Shown one piece after another: positions 54,454-62,036 of a stretch of DNA of 64,000 nt (its first letter is position 1; each line of letters opens with the position of its first letter). The translations under genes and the position numbers were made by a program. Source of the stretch: Brevundimonas subvibrioides ATCC 15264 (lineage in GTDB: Bacteria; Pseudomonadota; Alphaproteobacteria; Caulobacterales; Caulobacteraceae); NCBI RefSeq assembly GCF_000144605.1, contig NC_014375.1:806001-870000 (forward strand). Direction: 5' to 3'. The notes under the pieces were generated by a model. It was given only the letters and a program-made list of their open reading frames with translations. It was not told the origin of the DNA and ran no database searches.

Positions 54454-54900
54454 ATGACCGACCAGCCCACCGTCGGCCGCTTCGACGGCCGCGCGCACCT
54501 GCTGCCGGTGCGGGTCTATTACGAGGACACCGACTTCACCGGGGTGGTCTATCACGCCAACTATGTCCGCTATTTCGAGCGGGGGCGGTCGGACTTCCTG
54601 CGCGCCATCGGCATCGGCCATGCGCAGCTGCTGGAGGGCGAGGCCCCCATGGCCTTCGTCATCGCGGAGATGAAACTGCACTTCGTCAGACCGGCGCGGA
54701 TCGACGACGCCCTGACCGTGCGGACCACCTATGACGCGGTGAAGGGGCCGCGGCTGATGATCTCCCAGGTCATCGAGCGGGACGGCGACACGCTGTGCCG
54801 GGCCGAGGTGACGGCGGTCTGCATCCACCTGGACGGACGGCCCCGCCGACCGACGAAGGCCCTGGTCGAGGCGGTCGCGCCGTGGCTGGCGTCGGCCTGA
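54454..54900 (+). CDS. ybgC: Tol-Pal-associated acyl-CoA thioesterase YbgC
   Basis: A 148-residue hot-dog thioesterase. VRVYYEDTDFTGVVYHANYVRYFERGRSDFLRAIGI holds the YbgC motif with the catalytic Asp in D-F-T-G-V-V-Y-H-A-N. LTVRTTYDAVKGPRLMISQVIERDG and AVCIHLDGRPRRPTKALVEAV complete it. YbgC hydrolyses short-chain acyl-CoA and is found at the start of Tol-Pal operons, as here. The ATG at 54454 has AGGGAGA upstream. Confidence 0.93.
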   Translation: MTDQPTVGRFDGRAHLLPVRVYYEDTDFTGVVYHANYVRYFERGRSDFLRAIGIGHAQLLEGEAPMAFVIAEMKLHFVRPARIDDALTVRTTYDAVKGPRLMISQVIERDGDTLCRAEVTAVCIHLDGRPRRPTKALVEAVAPWLASA

Positions 54901-54912
54901 CGGTTTCGTAAC

Positions 54913-54940
54913 TTGCCGCGCGGGGCGGCACCGCTAGACT
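54913..54940 (+). promoter_or_regulatory. Predicted housekeeping promoter ahead of the 54966 gene
   Basis: TTGCCGC (54913-54919) and GCTAGACT (54933-54940) are 13 bases apart and fit the Caulobacter housekeeping consensus (TTGACGS and GCTANAWC). The start codon at 54966 would follow a leader of about 20 bases. It could drive the small gene and the tol cluster. Confidence 0.5.
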
Positions 54941-54965
54941 CGACGGGACTGTGGGGGAGAATGCG

Positions 54966-55400
54966 ATGACGTCGTCGTCGGACATGAAAATGAGCGGCAG
55001 CGCGGTGATCGTCACCTTCCTGCTGTTCGTGCTGCTGATCGGCGGCGGGCTGGTGGGCTGTCCCTATTACAAGGTCTGGGAACGGAAGATGGCCGGCCAG
55101 GCCGAGCTGCAATACCAGCAGGGCGCGCGCCAGGCCCTGATCGCCCAGGCGGCGGCCGAGGACGAGGCTTCCATCAAACGGGCCGAGGCGGCGACGCGCC
55201 GGGTGCGCGGCTGGGCCGACGCGGCCAAGCGCGGGTGCCAGGACGTGGGGCTGACGAACGACCGCGAATGCATCAACCAGCTGTTGCGGGACGCGGCCAC
55301 CTATTCCATCGCCAAGGAAGGCCACGAGGGCGTGATCGTCTCGGTCGGCACGCCCGTGTCCGTGGCGGTACAGCCACAGACCGGCGGTCGTCAGGAATAG
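54966..55400 (+). CDS. Hypothetical membrane-anchored protein in the Tol-Pal cluster
   Basis: A 144-residue protein with one N-terminal helix (GSAVIVTFLLFVLLIGGGLVG), followed by CPYYKVWERKMAGQAELQYQQGARQAL and a coiled coil of Ala, Glu and Arg. This resembles small SPFH-tail-like or prohibitin-related proteins in the CPxYxVW ... GxAEL pattern. No enzymatic motif was seen. The ATG at 54966 has GGGGGAGA upstream; a GTG at 54951 is an alternative. It lies between ybgC and tolQ. Confidence 0.65.
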   Translation: MTSSSDMKMSGSAVIVTFLLFVLLIGGGLVGCPYYKVWERKMAGQAELQYQQGARQALIAQAAAEDEASIKRAEAATRRVRGWADAAKRGCQDVGLTNDRECINQLLRDAATYSIAKEGHEGVIVSVGTPVSVAVQPQTGGRQE

Positions 55401-55492
55401 GCGGTCCCGAACCGCCCGTCCTCCGCTACCCTGCCATAGAACCGCCACCGCCCGTCGCTCGATAGGGCGAAAGACGCACTCAGGATTCCCGC

Positions 55493-56260
55493 ATGACCGT
55501 TGCCGAAGTGGCCACCGACGCCTCCATGATGAACCCGGTCACCCTGTTCATGACCGCCGACTGGGTCGTGAAGAGCGTGATGGTGGGCCTGGCCGTGGCT
55601 TCGGTCTGGTCCTGGACCATCATCATCGACAAGGCGGTCCGCTTCACCGCCCTGAACCGCCAGGCCGATGCGTTCGAGGCGGCGATCTCGTCCGGCCGGT
55701 CGCTGGAAGACGTCGCGGCCCAGGCGGGGCCCCAGCCGACCCACGCCCTGCCGCGCATGCTGGTCGTCGCGCTGGGCGACTGGAAGGAGACGCGCCAGAA
55801 GGGACCGATGACCGACACCCAGGGCAACCTGCTGGTCAGCCGTATCGACCGGGCGCTGGATTCCCTGATCGCCCGCGAAGGCCAACGGATCGAGGAGGGT
55901 CTGGGGGTCCTGTCGGTCGTGGCCACCGCCTCGCCCTTCATCGGCCTGTTCGGGACCGTCTGGGGCATCATGAACGCCTTCGGGCGGATCGCGGCGGCGG
56001 GCAACACCAACCTGACCACCGTGGCCCCGGCCATCGCCGAGGCCCTGTTCGCCACGGCCGTGGGCCTGGCGGCGGCCATTCCCGCCTATATCGCCTACAA
56101 CAAGTTCTCGATCGACGCGGGCAAGTTCACCGGCCGGCTGGAGAGCTTCGCCGACGATCTGCAGGCGGCCGTGGCACGGCGGCTGGGGTCCAGCACGCCC
56201 GCGCCGGTGACCCCGCCGCCGGCCCCGTCGGGTGACATCGCCTACCGCCGGAGCGTCTGA
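55493..56260 (+). CDS. tolQ: Tol-Pal system proton-channel protein TolQ
   Basis: A 255-residue inner-membrane protein with three helices. FMTADWVVKSVMVGLAVASVWSWTIIIDK is the first helix. The GTVWGIMNAF region (FIGLFGTVWGIMNAFGRIAAAGNTNLTTVAPAIAEALFATAVGLAAAIPAYIAYNKF) is the signature of TolQ/ExbB/MotA. With TolR it forms the proton-driven motor that powers TolA during cell constriction. Its stop is one base before the tolR ATG, showing tight coupling. Confidence 0.95.
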   Translation: MTVAEVATDASMMNPVTLFMTADWVVKSVMVGLAVASVWSWTIIIDKAVRFTALNRQADAFEAAISSGRSLEDVAAQAGPQPTHALPRMLVVALGDWKETRQKGPMTDTQGNLLVSRIDRALDSLIAREGQRIEEGLGVLSVVATASPFIGLFGTVWGIMNAFGRIAAAGNTNLTTVAPAIAEALFATAVGLAAAIPAYIAYNKFSIDAGKFTGRLESFADDLQAAVARRLGSSTPAPVTPPPAPSGDIAYRRSV

Positions 56261-56261
56261 G

Positions 56262-56723
56262 ATGGCGATGGGTGGAGGCGGCGGCGGCGGAGGCGGCGGT
56301 CGCGGCCGGGGCCGACGCCGCGCGCGCAAGAAGCCGCTGAGCGAGATCAACGTCACGCCGCTGGTCGACGTGATGCTGGTGCTGCTGATCATCTTCATGA
56401 TCTCGGCCCCGCTGCTGACCGTGGGCGTGCCGGTCGAGCTGCCCAAGACCGAGGCCAGCGCGGTGGAGACCGACAAGCCGCCGGTGACCGTCTCCATCGA
56501 TCAGGAAGGCGCGATCTTCGTGGCGCGCGACGAGACGGCCTATGACGCCCTGATCGAGCGGGTCACCGACGCGGCCGGCGACACGGACAAGGAAGAACTG
56601 TCGATCTTCGTGCGGGCCGACGGGCGCGCGCCCTATCAGGCCGTGGCGCGGGTCATGGCGCGGCTGTCGGCGGCCGGGTTCACCAAGCTGAACCTGATCA
56701 CGGACACGGCGGCGGAAAGCTGA
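56262..56723 (+). CDS. tolR: Tol-Pal system protein TolR
   Basis: A 153-residue protein with one N-terminal helix and a periplasmic domain. A Gly-rich start (MAMGGGGGGGGG) leads to KKPLSEINVTPLVDVMLVLLIIFMISAPLL, which holds the conserved Asp of the proton path in LVDVMLVLL. The periplasmic part (VGVPVELPKTEASAVE, YDALIERVTDAAG) is the ExbD/TolR fold. The start is one base after the tolQ stop and 2 bases separate its stop from tolA. Confidence 0.95.
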   Translation: MAMGGGGGGGGGGRGRGRRRARKKPLSEINVTPLVDVMLVLLIIFMISAPLLTVGVPVELPKTEASAVETDKPPVTVSIDQEGAIFVARDETAYDALIERVTDAAGDTDKEELSIFVRADGRAPYQAVARVMARLSAAGFTKLNLITDTAAES

Positions 56724-56725
56724 GC

Positions 56726-57558
56726 ATGGCCGCGCGGGCACCGTCACCGGCGATCCTGGGCGCGCTCCTGCTGCACGCGGGCGTCGCGGCCCTGTTCCTG
56801 CTGCGCTGGCCGCAGGCGGAAGAGGACATCGTGCCGATGGTGTCCTCGGTGCCGGTGTCGATCGTGTCCGAACAGGTGGTCGAGGCCGCCGCGGCCGACA
56901 ATCCGTCCGAGGAACTGGTGACCGAGGAGGCCGCCACCGCGCCGGTCGAGGCCGAGGTCGCCCCGACTCCGCCCGCGCCGACGCCCCCGACCCCCGCGCC
57001 GCCTCCGCCGCGTCCGGCCCCGACGCCGACCCCGCGCCCGACGCCGCCCCGGCCACCCCGCCGCGTCCGACCCCGCCGACGCCCGCGCCGCCGCGTCCGA
57101 CCCCGCCCCGGCCCACGCCGCCGACCCGTCCGGCCGCCACCCCGCCGCGCGAGACACCGTCACTGGATCTGGACAGCCTGGCCGGGCCACGCCGCCCGGC
57201 CGCCACGCCGGGACCCCGTGCGGCGACCGGCCAGCAGGGGGCTGGCCGCGCACCCCAGGCGACCGGGCCGCAGCTGACGGCCATCTTCAACCAGGTCTAT
57301 CCGAACTGGACCCTGCCCTGCGACATCCCCGGCGCGAACGCCCTGCGGATCGAGATGGACGTGACCCTGTCGGCCGACGGGCGCATCGTCTCAGGGCCGA
57401 CGCTGCGCAACAGCCGGTCGGACTCGGTCTATCGCGCCGCCGCCGACGGCGCGCTCCGGGCCATCCGCCAGACCGCCCCGTTCGACGTGCCGCAGGGGTT
57501 CCCCGGCGGGGCGTTCCGGCCGGTGTTCGTGACCGAACGGGCGTGCCGGAACCGCTAG
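56726..57558 (+). CDS. tolA: TolA (cell-envelope energy-transducing protein), apparent frameshift
   Basis: The 5' part (frame of 56726) gives a short basic leader, one helix (ILGALLLHAGVAALFLLRW) and a Pro-rich periplasmic stretch (PTPPAPTPPTPAPPPPRPAP). From about 57050 the Pro-rich pattern and a folded C-terminal domain (NQVYPNWTLPCDIPGANALRIEMDVTLSADGRIV ... QTAPFDVPQGFPGGAF) continue in another frame to a stop at 57558. The shift fits one missing C in the run at 57047-57050; with it the protein is 277 residues. TolA links the TolQR motor to Pal. Since Tol-Pal is normally required in this order, a sequencing error or slippage is more likely than a dead gene. Confidence 0.82.
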
Positions 57559-57700
57559 CCGGGCCCTGACAAACCCTGACACCCGCCCCGGCAAGGATTG
57601 CCGTCCCGAAAGTCGCCCCATTCCCCCGCAAGCTGGCGTTTGTCACACGGTCTGGCGATAAGGACCGGGACACTCTCGCCTGCGCCTCAAGGAGACATCG

Positions 57701-59101
57701 ATGCGTCCGAACCTGCTTCTCGGCACCGTGGCGGCCCTCGGCATCCTGGCGACCTCGCTCCAGGCCCAGACCTCCGGCCTGAACGGACCCAGCCGTCAGC
57801 AGACCCAGGCCCAGCCGGCCCAGACGGGCGAGCCGATCGAGGTTGAGATCGACCAGGGCGTGCTGCGCCCGTTCCAGATCGCCGTGGCCCCCTTCAGCGG
57901 CCAGAACGGTGCGTCCCTGACCGAGGTCCTGTCCGGCGACCTGCGCCGCTCGGGCTTCTTCGAGCCGATCAATCCCGGCAGTTTCATCGAGACGGGCCTG
58001 ACACTCGCCAATGCACCGAACTTTCCGCAGTGGACCCAGATCGGGGCCCAGGCGGTGCTGTACGGCTCAGTGACGCCGCGTCCGGACGGGCGCAACGACT
58101 TCGGCTTCCGGCTGTACGATCCGTACCGGCAGTGCCAGCTGGTCAGCTACAACTTCACCGCCACGCCCGAGCAGTGGCGCCGGATCGCGCACAAGATCGC
58201 CGACGTCGTCTATGCCCGGATGACCGGCGAGAGCGGCGTGTTCGACACCCGCATCATCTATGTCGCCGAGAGCGGCACCGAGCTGAACCGGCTCAGCCGC
58301 CTCGCGATCGTGGATCAGGACGGCTACAACCCCGTTTTCCTGACCGACGGCAGCGAGATCATCCTGACGCCGCGCTTCTCGTCCAATCCGAACGAGATCA
58401 CCTATATGGCGCTGGGCGAGGACTACAGCCGGATCTACCTCTACAACCTGCAGACCGGGCGGCGCGAAAGCCTGGGCGAGTTCGACGGTCAGGCCCTGGC
58501 CCCGCGCTACTCGCCGGACGGCACCAAGGTGGCCTTCTCGATCATCCGCGGCGGCAATACCGACGTCTATGTGATGAACCTGCGCACCCGGCAGCTGTCG
58601 CGCCTGACCTCGGACCCCGGCATCGACACCTCGCCGTCGTTTAGCCCCGACGCCAGCCGGATCGTGTTCAACTCCGACCGGACCGGCACGCCGCGCCTGT
58701 ATGTGATGAACGCCGACGGATCGAACCAGCGCCCGATCAGCCGCGGTGGCGGCAGCTATACGGCCCCGGCCTGGAGCCCGCGCGGCGACCTGATCGCCTT
58801 CACCAAGTCGGGCGGCGGACAGTTCGGCATCGGCGTGATGGCGACCGACGGCTCGGGCGAGCGGATGCTGAGCCGGTCCTATTTCGAGGAAGGCCCGTCC
58901 TGGGCCCCCAACGGCCGCTACCTGATGTTCTCGCGTCAGACGCGCGGTGGAAACACGAACCTGTGGATGGTGGACCTGTCGGGGCGGGTCATCGCCCAGT
59001 CGGGCTATCAGGGCCGGGGCAGCGATCCGGCCTGGTCGCCGCTGCTGGACACTGCGCCGCAGAACCTCGGCACCGGCGGCGCCGACAGCTGCCCGACCTG
59101 A
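57701..59101 (+). CDS. tolB: Tol-Pal system beta-propeller protein TolB
   Basis: A 466-residue periplasmic protein with a signal peptide ([19 protein letters not shown]). After the N-terminal domain ([34 protein letters not shown]) come the six propeller repeats: [62 protein letters not shown] and [21 protein letters not shown]. TolB binds TolA and Pal. Length and motif order are standard. Confidence 0.95.
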   Translation: MRPNLLLGTVAALGILATSLQAQTSGLNGPSRQQTQAQPAQTGEPIEVEIDQGVLRPFQIAVAPFSGQNGASLTEVLSGDLRRSGFFEPINPGSFIETGLTLANAPNFPQWTQIGAQAVLYGSVTPRPDGRNDFGFRLYDPYRQCQLVSYNFTATPEQWRRIAHKIADVVYARMTGESGVFDTRIIYVAESGTELNRLSRLAIVDQDGYNPVFLTDGSEIILTPRFSSNPNEITYMALGEDYSRIYLYNLQTGRRESLGEFDGQALAPRYSPDGTKVAFSIIRGGNTDVYVMNLRTRQLSRLTSDPGIDTSPSFSPDASRIVFNSDRTGTPRLYVMNADGSNQRPISRGGGSYTAPAWSPRGDLIAFTKSGGGQFGIGVMATDGSGERMLSRSYFEEGPSWAPNGRYLMFSRQTRGGNTNLWMVDLSGRVIAQSGYQGRGSDPAWSPLLDTAPQNLGTGGADSCPT

Positions 59102-59183
59102 TATTTATTGACGAAACCCATCGCCGTCGCAGCCTTGTGGTAAGGTTCGCAAACGGCCCGGAACAGACGAAGGAACCCACAGA

Positions 59184-59738
59184 ATGTCCCAGTCCACTGT
59201 AGTGAAGATCGCGCTGGTCGGCCTGGCTGCCCTGTCCATGGCCGCCTGCACCCCGCGTCGCCCGGTCACCGGCGCGACGGACGGCACCGGCGGGGCCGTG
59301 GCGAACAATCCGGTCTATCCGGGGCCCGGCAACGGCGGCATCGACGGCGGCGCGACCGGTCCGGCGGCGATGGGTTCGGAGCAGGACTTCGTCGTCAACG
59401 TCGGCGACCGGATCTATTTCGACCTCGACAGCTATCAGGTCAGCCCCGAGGCCTATCCGCGCCTGGACGCCCAGGCCGCCTGGCTGCAGCGCTATCCGCA
59501 GGTCCAGGTCCGGATCGAGGGCAATGCCGACGAACGCGGCACCCGCGAGTACAACCTCGCGCTGGGGGCCCGCCGCGCGGAATCGATCCGCAACTATCTG
59601 ATCGACCGGGGCGTCCCCGCCGGCCGGATCGACACCATCAGCTTCGGCAAGGAACGCCCGATCGCCCAGGGTGCCAACGAGGACGCCTGGGCCCGCAACC
59701 GTAACGGCCACACCGCGATCGTCACCGGCGCGAACTGA
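59184..59738 (+). CDS. pal: Peptidoglycan-associated lipoprotein Pal
   Basis: A 184-residue outer-membrane lipoprotein. LAALSMAAC is the lipobox (Cys near 24). A Gly-rich linker leads to the OmpA domain: DRIYFDLDSYQVSPEAYPRLDAQAAWLQRYPQVQVRIEGNADERGTREYNLALGARRAESIRNYL and FGKERPIAQGANEDAWARNRNGHTAIV. Pal holds the outer membrane to peptidoglycan and is the target of the Tol motor. A TTGACGA sits at 59108, about 75 bases ahead of the ATG, and may be part of a promoter. Confidence 0.95.
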   Translation: MSQSTVVKIALVGLAALSMAACTPRRPVTGATDGTGGAVANNPVYPGPGNGGIDGGATGPAAMGSEQDFVVNVGDRIYFDLDSYQVSPEAYPRLDAQAAWLQRYPQVQVRIEGNADERGTREYNLALGARRAESIRNYLIDRGVPAGRIDTISFGKERPIAQGANEDAWARNRNGHTAIVTGAN

Positions 59739-59789
59739 GTTAGAGCGCGAACGCGAGCGACCCGGTCGCTCGCTGCTTGAGCGCAGGTT

Positions 59790-59957
59790 GTCTCCTCCCC
59801 GTCGCCCTCGGCGATAGGGAGGGGGACCGCCCGCCTCCTGGCGAGGGGTGGAGGGGCTCTGTAGGCCCCGACCTTGCCCTCTTCAGGAACCCCTCCGTCC
59901 CGGCGCTGAAGGCGCGCCGTGCCACCTCCCCATTCGCTGCGCGAACGGGGAGGAGAC
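59790..59957. repeat. Dispersed fold-back repeat after pal
   Basis: GTCTCCTCCCCGTCGCC on the left and GCGCGAACGGGGAGGAGAC on the right are near-complementary. The inner GGAACCCCTCCGTC and GGTGGAGGGGCTC parts also pair. The element is 168 bases and shares its right end with the copies at 36652 and 52657. It fills most of the 290-base gap between pal and the DUF3667 gene; no gene is seen in this gap. Confidence 0.8.
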
Positions 59958-60026
59958 TTCGGCCTCGACCCTTGCCTCGGCTCCGCCTGCCGGTCAGATT
60001 GTGCACTGCACGGTCTGGGGGACCTC

Positions 60027-61133
60027 ATGGTGGATATCGAAGCGACCGGTGGTCTGATTACCGGCGGCATGATCGCGGGCGCGGTCGAAAAGCCGACGGG
60101 TCACGCCGGCGAGAGCCACGCCCACACCTGCAGCGATTGCGGCGAGCCGGTCACGGCCAACTTCTGCGCCAACTGCGGTCAGCCGACCCATGTGCACCGG
60201 TCCCTGCTGCATCTGGGCGAGGAACTGCTGCACGGCGTCATGCATTTCGACGCCCGCATCTGGCGCACCCTGCCGCTGCTGCTGCTGAACCCCGGCAAGC
60301 TGACGCGCGAATGGATCCACGGGAAACGGACGCGCTACGTCTCGCCCCTGGCCATCTTCCTGTTCACCGTCTTCCTGATGTTCTTCGCCCTGAGCTTCGG
60401 GGGCGCGCCCGTGGTCGACGAGGAACCGCTGGACGTGCGCATCGCCGCCGCGCGAACGGCCGTGGTCGAGTCCCGTCAGGCCCTGGCGACCGTCGAGGCC
60501 GAGACGCCGGCCGACACCCCCGGCCGCGAGGGTATCGTGGCCGGTGCCCGGGGCGCGGTCGCGGGCGCGGAAGGCAGCCTTCAACGGCTGGAAGAAGCCA
60601 GGACGGCCGGGCCCCGGGCGGACGGGCTGGAGCCGGGGAGCTGGCAGGCGTCGGTCGCGGACGCGGTCCACAACGGCAACGTCAAGATCGGTTTCGGCGA
60701 CAAGAAGACCAAGGAGAAGATCCTGCACAAGCTCGCGAACCCCGACTTCGCGGTCTACAAGATCCAGCAGACGGCCTATAAATTCGCCTTCCTCCTGATC
60801 CCGCTGTCGATCCCGTTCGTGTGGCTGCTGTTCGCGTGGAAGCGGGGGTTCACCTGGTACGATCACGGGGTGTTCGTGCTGTATTCCCTGACCTTCATCT
60901 CGATCCTGACCATGATGATCGGTGTCCTCGGCCGGTGGGACGGATGGTTCACCGGCCTCCTGGGGGTCCTGCTGTTCTTCTCCATTCCCGTGCACATGTT
61001 CGCCCAGCTGAAGGGAACGTATGGCCTGTCGGTCTTCTCGGCCCTGTGGCGCACCGTCGTCCTGCTGAACTTCTGCACCATCACGATCGGCCTGTTCCTG
61101 ACCGCGATCGTGCTGATGGGCCTGACGGGATGA
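60027..61133 (+). CDS. DUF3667 membrane protein with zinc ribbon
   Basis: A 368-residue protein. CSDCGEPVTANFCANCGQ (about 32-49) is a zinc ribbon of two CxxC pairs. FDARIWRTLPLLLLNPGKLTREWIHGKRTRYVSPLAIFLFTVFLMFFALSF is the DUF3667 core with the first membrane span. An Ala/Glu-rich coiled coil follows (about 135-200), then three more helices (FAFLLIPLSIPFVWLLFAW, VLYSLTFISILTMMIGVLG and TGLLGVLLFFSIPVHMFAQL, and a last one). Function unknown. It lies between pal and cpoB, a place where Tol-Pal clusters normally have no gene. Confidence 0.82.
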   Translation: MVDIEATGGLITGGMIAGAVEKPTGHAGESHAHTCSDCGEPVTANFCANCGQPTHVHRSLLHLGEELLHGVMHFDARIWRTLPLLLLNPGKLTREWIHGKRTRYVSPLAIFLFTVFLMFFALSFGGAPVVDEEPLDVRIAAARTAVVESRQALATVEAETPADTPGREGIVAGARGAVAGAEGSLQRLEEARTAGPRADGLEPGSWQASVADAVHNGNVKIGFGDKKTKEKILHKLANPDFAVYKIQQTAYKFAFLLIPLSIPFVWLLFAWKRGFTWYDHGVFVLYSLTFISILTMMIGVLGRWDGWFTGLLGVLLFFSIPVHMFAQLKGTYGLSVFSALWRTVVLLNFCTITIGLFLTAIVLMGLTG

Positions 61134-61178
61134 TCCGCGGCCTTGCGGCGGCCCCAAATCGATGAAAGCTGTAGCGTC

Positions 61179-62036
61179 ATGAAGAGCCTGCTTACCGTTC
61201 GAAATGTCGCCCTGGCCGTCGTCGGCTGCCTGCTGGTCGGAGGGGCCGTCGTGGCCCAGACCCAGCCCCTGCCGCCGGTGCAATGGGACAACCGCCGCCT
61301 CGATACGCTGGACCGCAACGTCCGGCGTCTGGAGCGCGCCCTGACCCAGCGGAACAGCCAGGGCGAGCCCGTGCTGGTCGAGCCGGATCCCGAGGTCGTC
61401 GCCCTGCAGGGACGGGTGGGGGTCATGGACCGGCGGCTGCGCGACCTGGAGGCCACGGTCCAGCGCGTGAACGGCGATCTGGAGCGGATGACCTTCAGCC
61501 AGGACGAGAGCGACCGCGACAACGCCGCCCTGCGGACCCGTCTGGCCGACGCCGAAGGGCGCCTCCAGGCGCTGGAGCGGGCGGCCACCGAAGCCCGCGC
61601 CGCGCAGGAAGCGGCGGAGGCGGAAGCCGCCCAGCCCCGCTCCCCGACCGGCGACGCCGCCTCCGATCTGGCGGCGGCCAGGGTGCTGCTGAGCGCCGAC
61701 CCGGCACGCGGCCGCGCGGCGCTGGAGGCGGTCACGGTGAACTGGCCCGACACCCCTTCGGCGCGCGAAGCCCTGTGGCGGGTCGGCGACGTCATCCGCG
61801 CGGGCGGCGATCAGGCGGGGGCGGTGCAGCAGTATGCCCAGGCCCTGCAGGGCTGGCCGACCCAGGCCTGGGCCGGCGAGGTGACGCTGAAGCTCGCGCG
61901 CGGGCTGGAGGCGACCAACCGCGATCCGCAGGCCTGCGCGGCCCTGGGCGAATACACCCGGCGCTATGCGGCGACGTCCACGCCGGCGTTGCGCCAGATC
62001 GCGGCGGACACCGGCCGGGCGGCGAACTGCCGCTGA
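61179..62036 (+). CDS. cpoB: Cell division coordinator CpoB (YbgF), TPR protein
   Basis: A 285-residue periplasmic protein: signal peptide (ALAVVGCLLVGGAVVAQ), an N-terminal coiled coil (VQWDNRRLDTLDRNVRRLERALTQ ... RLRDLEATVQRVNGDLERM) and a long Ala-rich coil, then TPR repeats (AREALWRVGDVIRAGGDQAGAVQQYAQALQGWPTQ, ACAALGEYTRRYA). CpoB links the Tol-Pal motor with peptidoglycan synthesis at the septum. The ATG at 61179 gives MKSLLTVRNV; its stop overlaps the likely tilS start by four bases. Confidence 0.9.
   Translation: MKSLLTVRNVALAVVGCLLVGGAVVAQTQPLPPVQWDNRRLDTLDRNVRRLERALTQRNSQGEPVLVEPDPEVVALQGRVGVMDRRLRDLEATVQRVNGDLERMTFSQDESDRDNAALRTRLADAEGRLQALERAATEARAAQEAAEAEAAQPRSPTGDAASDLAAARVLLSADPARGRAALEAVTVNWPDTPSAREALWRVGDVIRAGGDQAGAVQQYAQALQGWPTQAWAGEVTLKLARGLEATNRDPQACAALGEYTRRYAATSTPALRQIAADTGRAANCR

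Noticed and set aside
61283..62032. Long 5' extension of the tilS frame inside cpoB
   Set aside because: The sequence there is a shifted reading of cpoB (Pro-, Arg- and Gly-rich), so tilS does not start at 61283.
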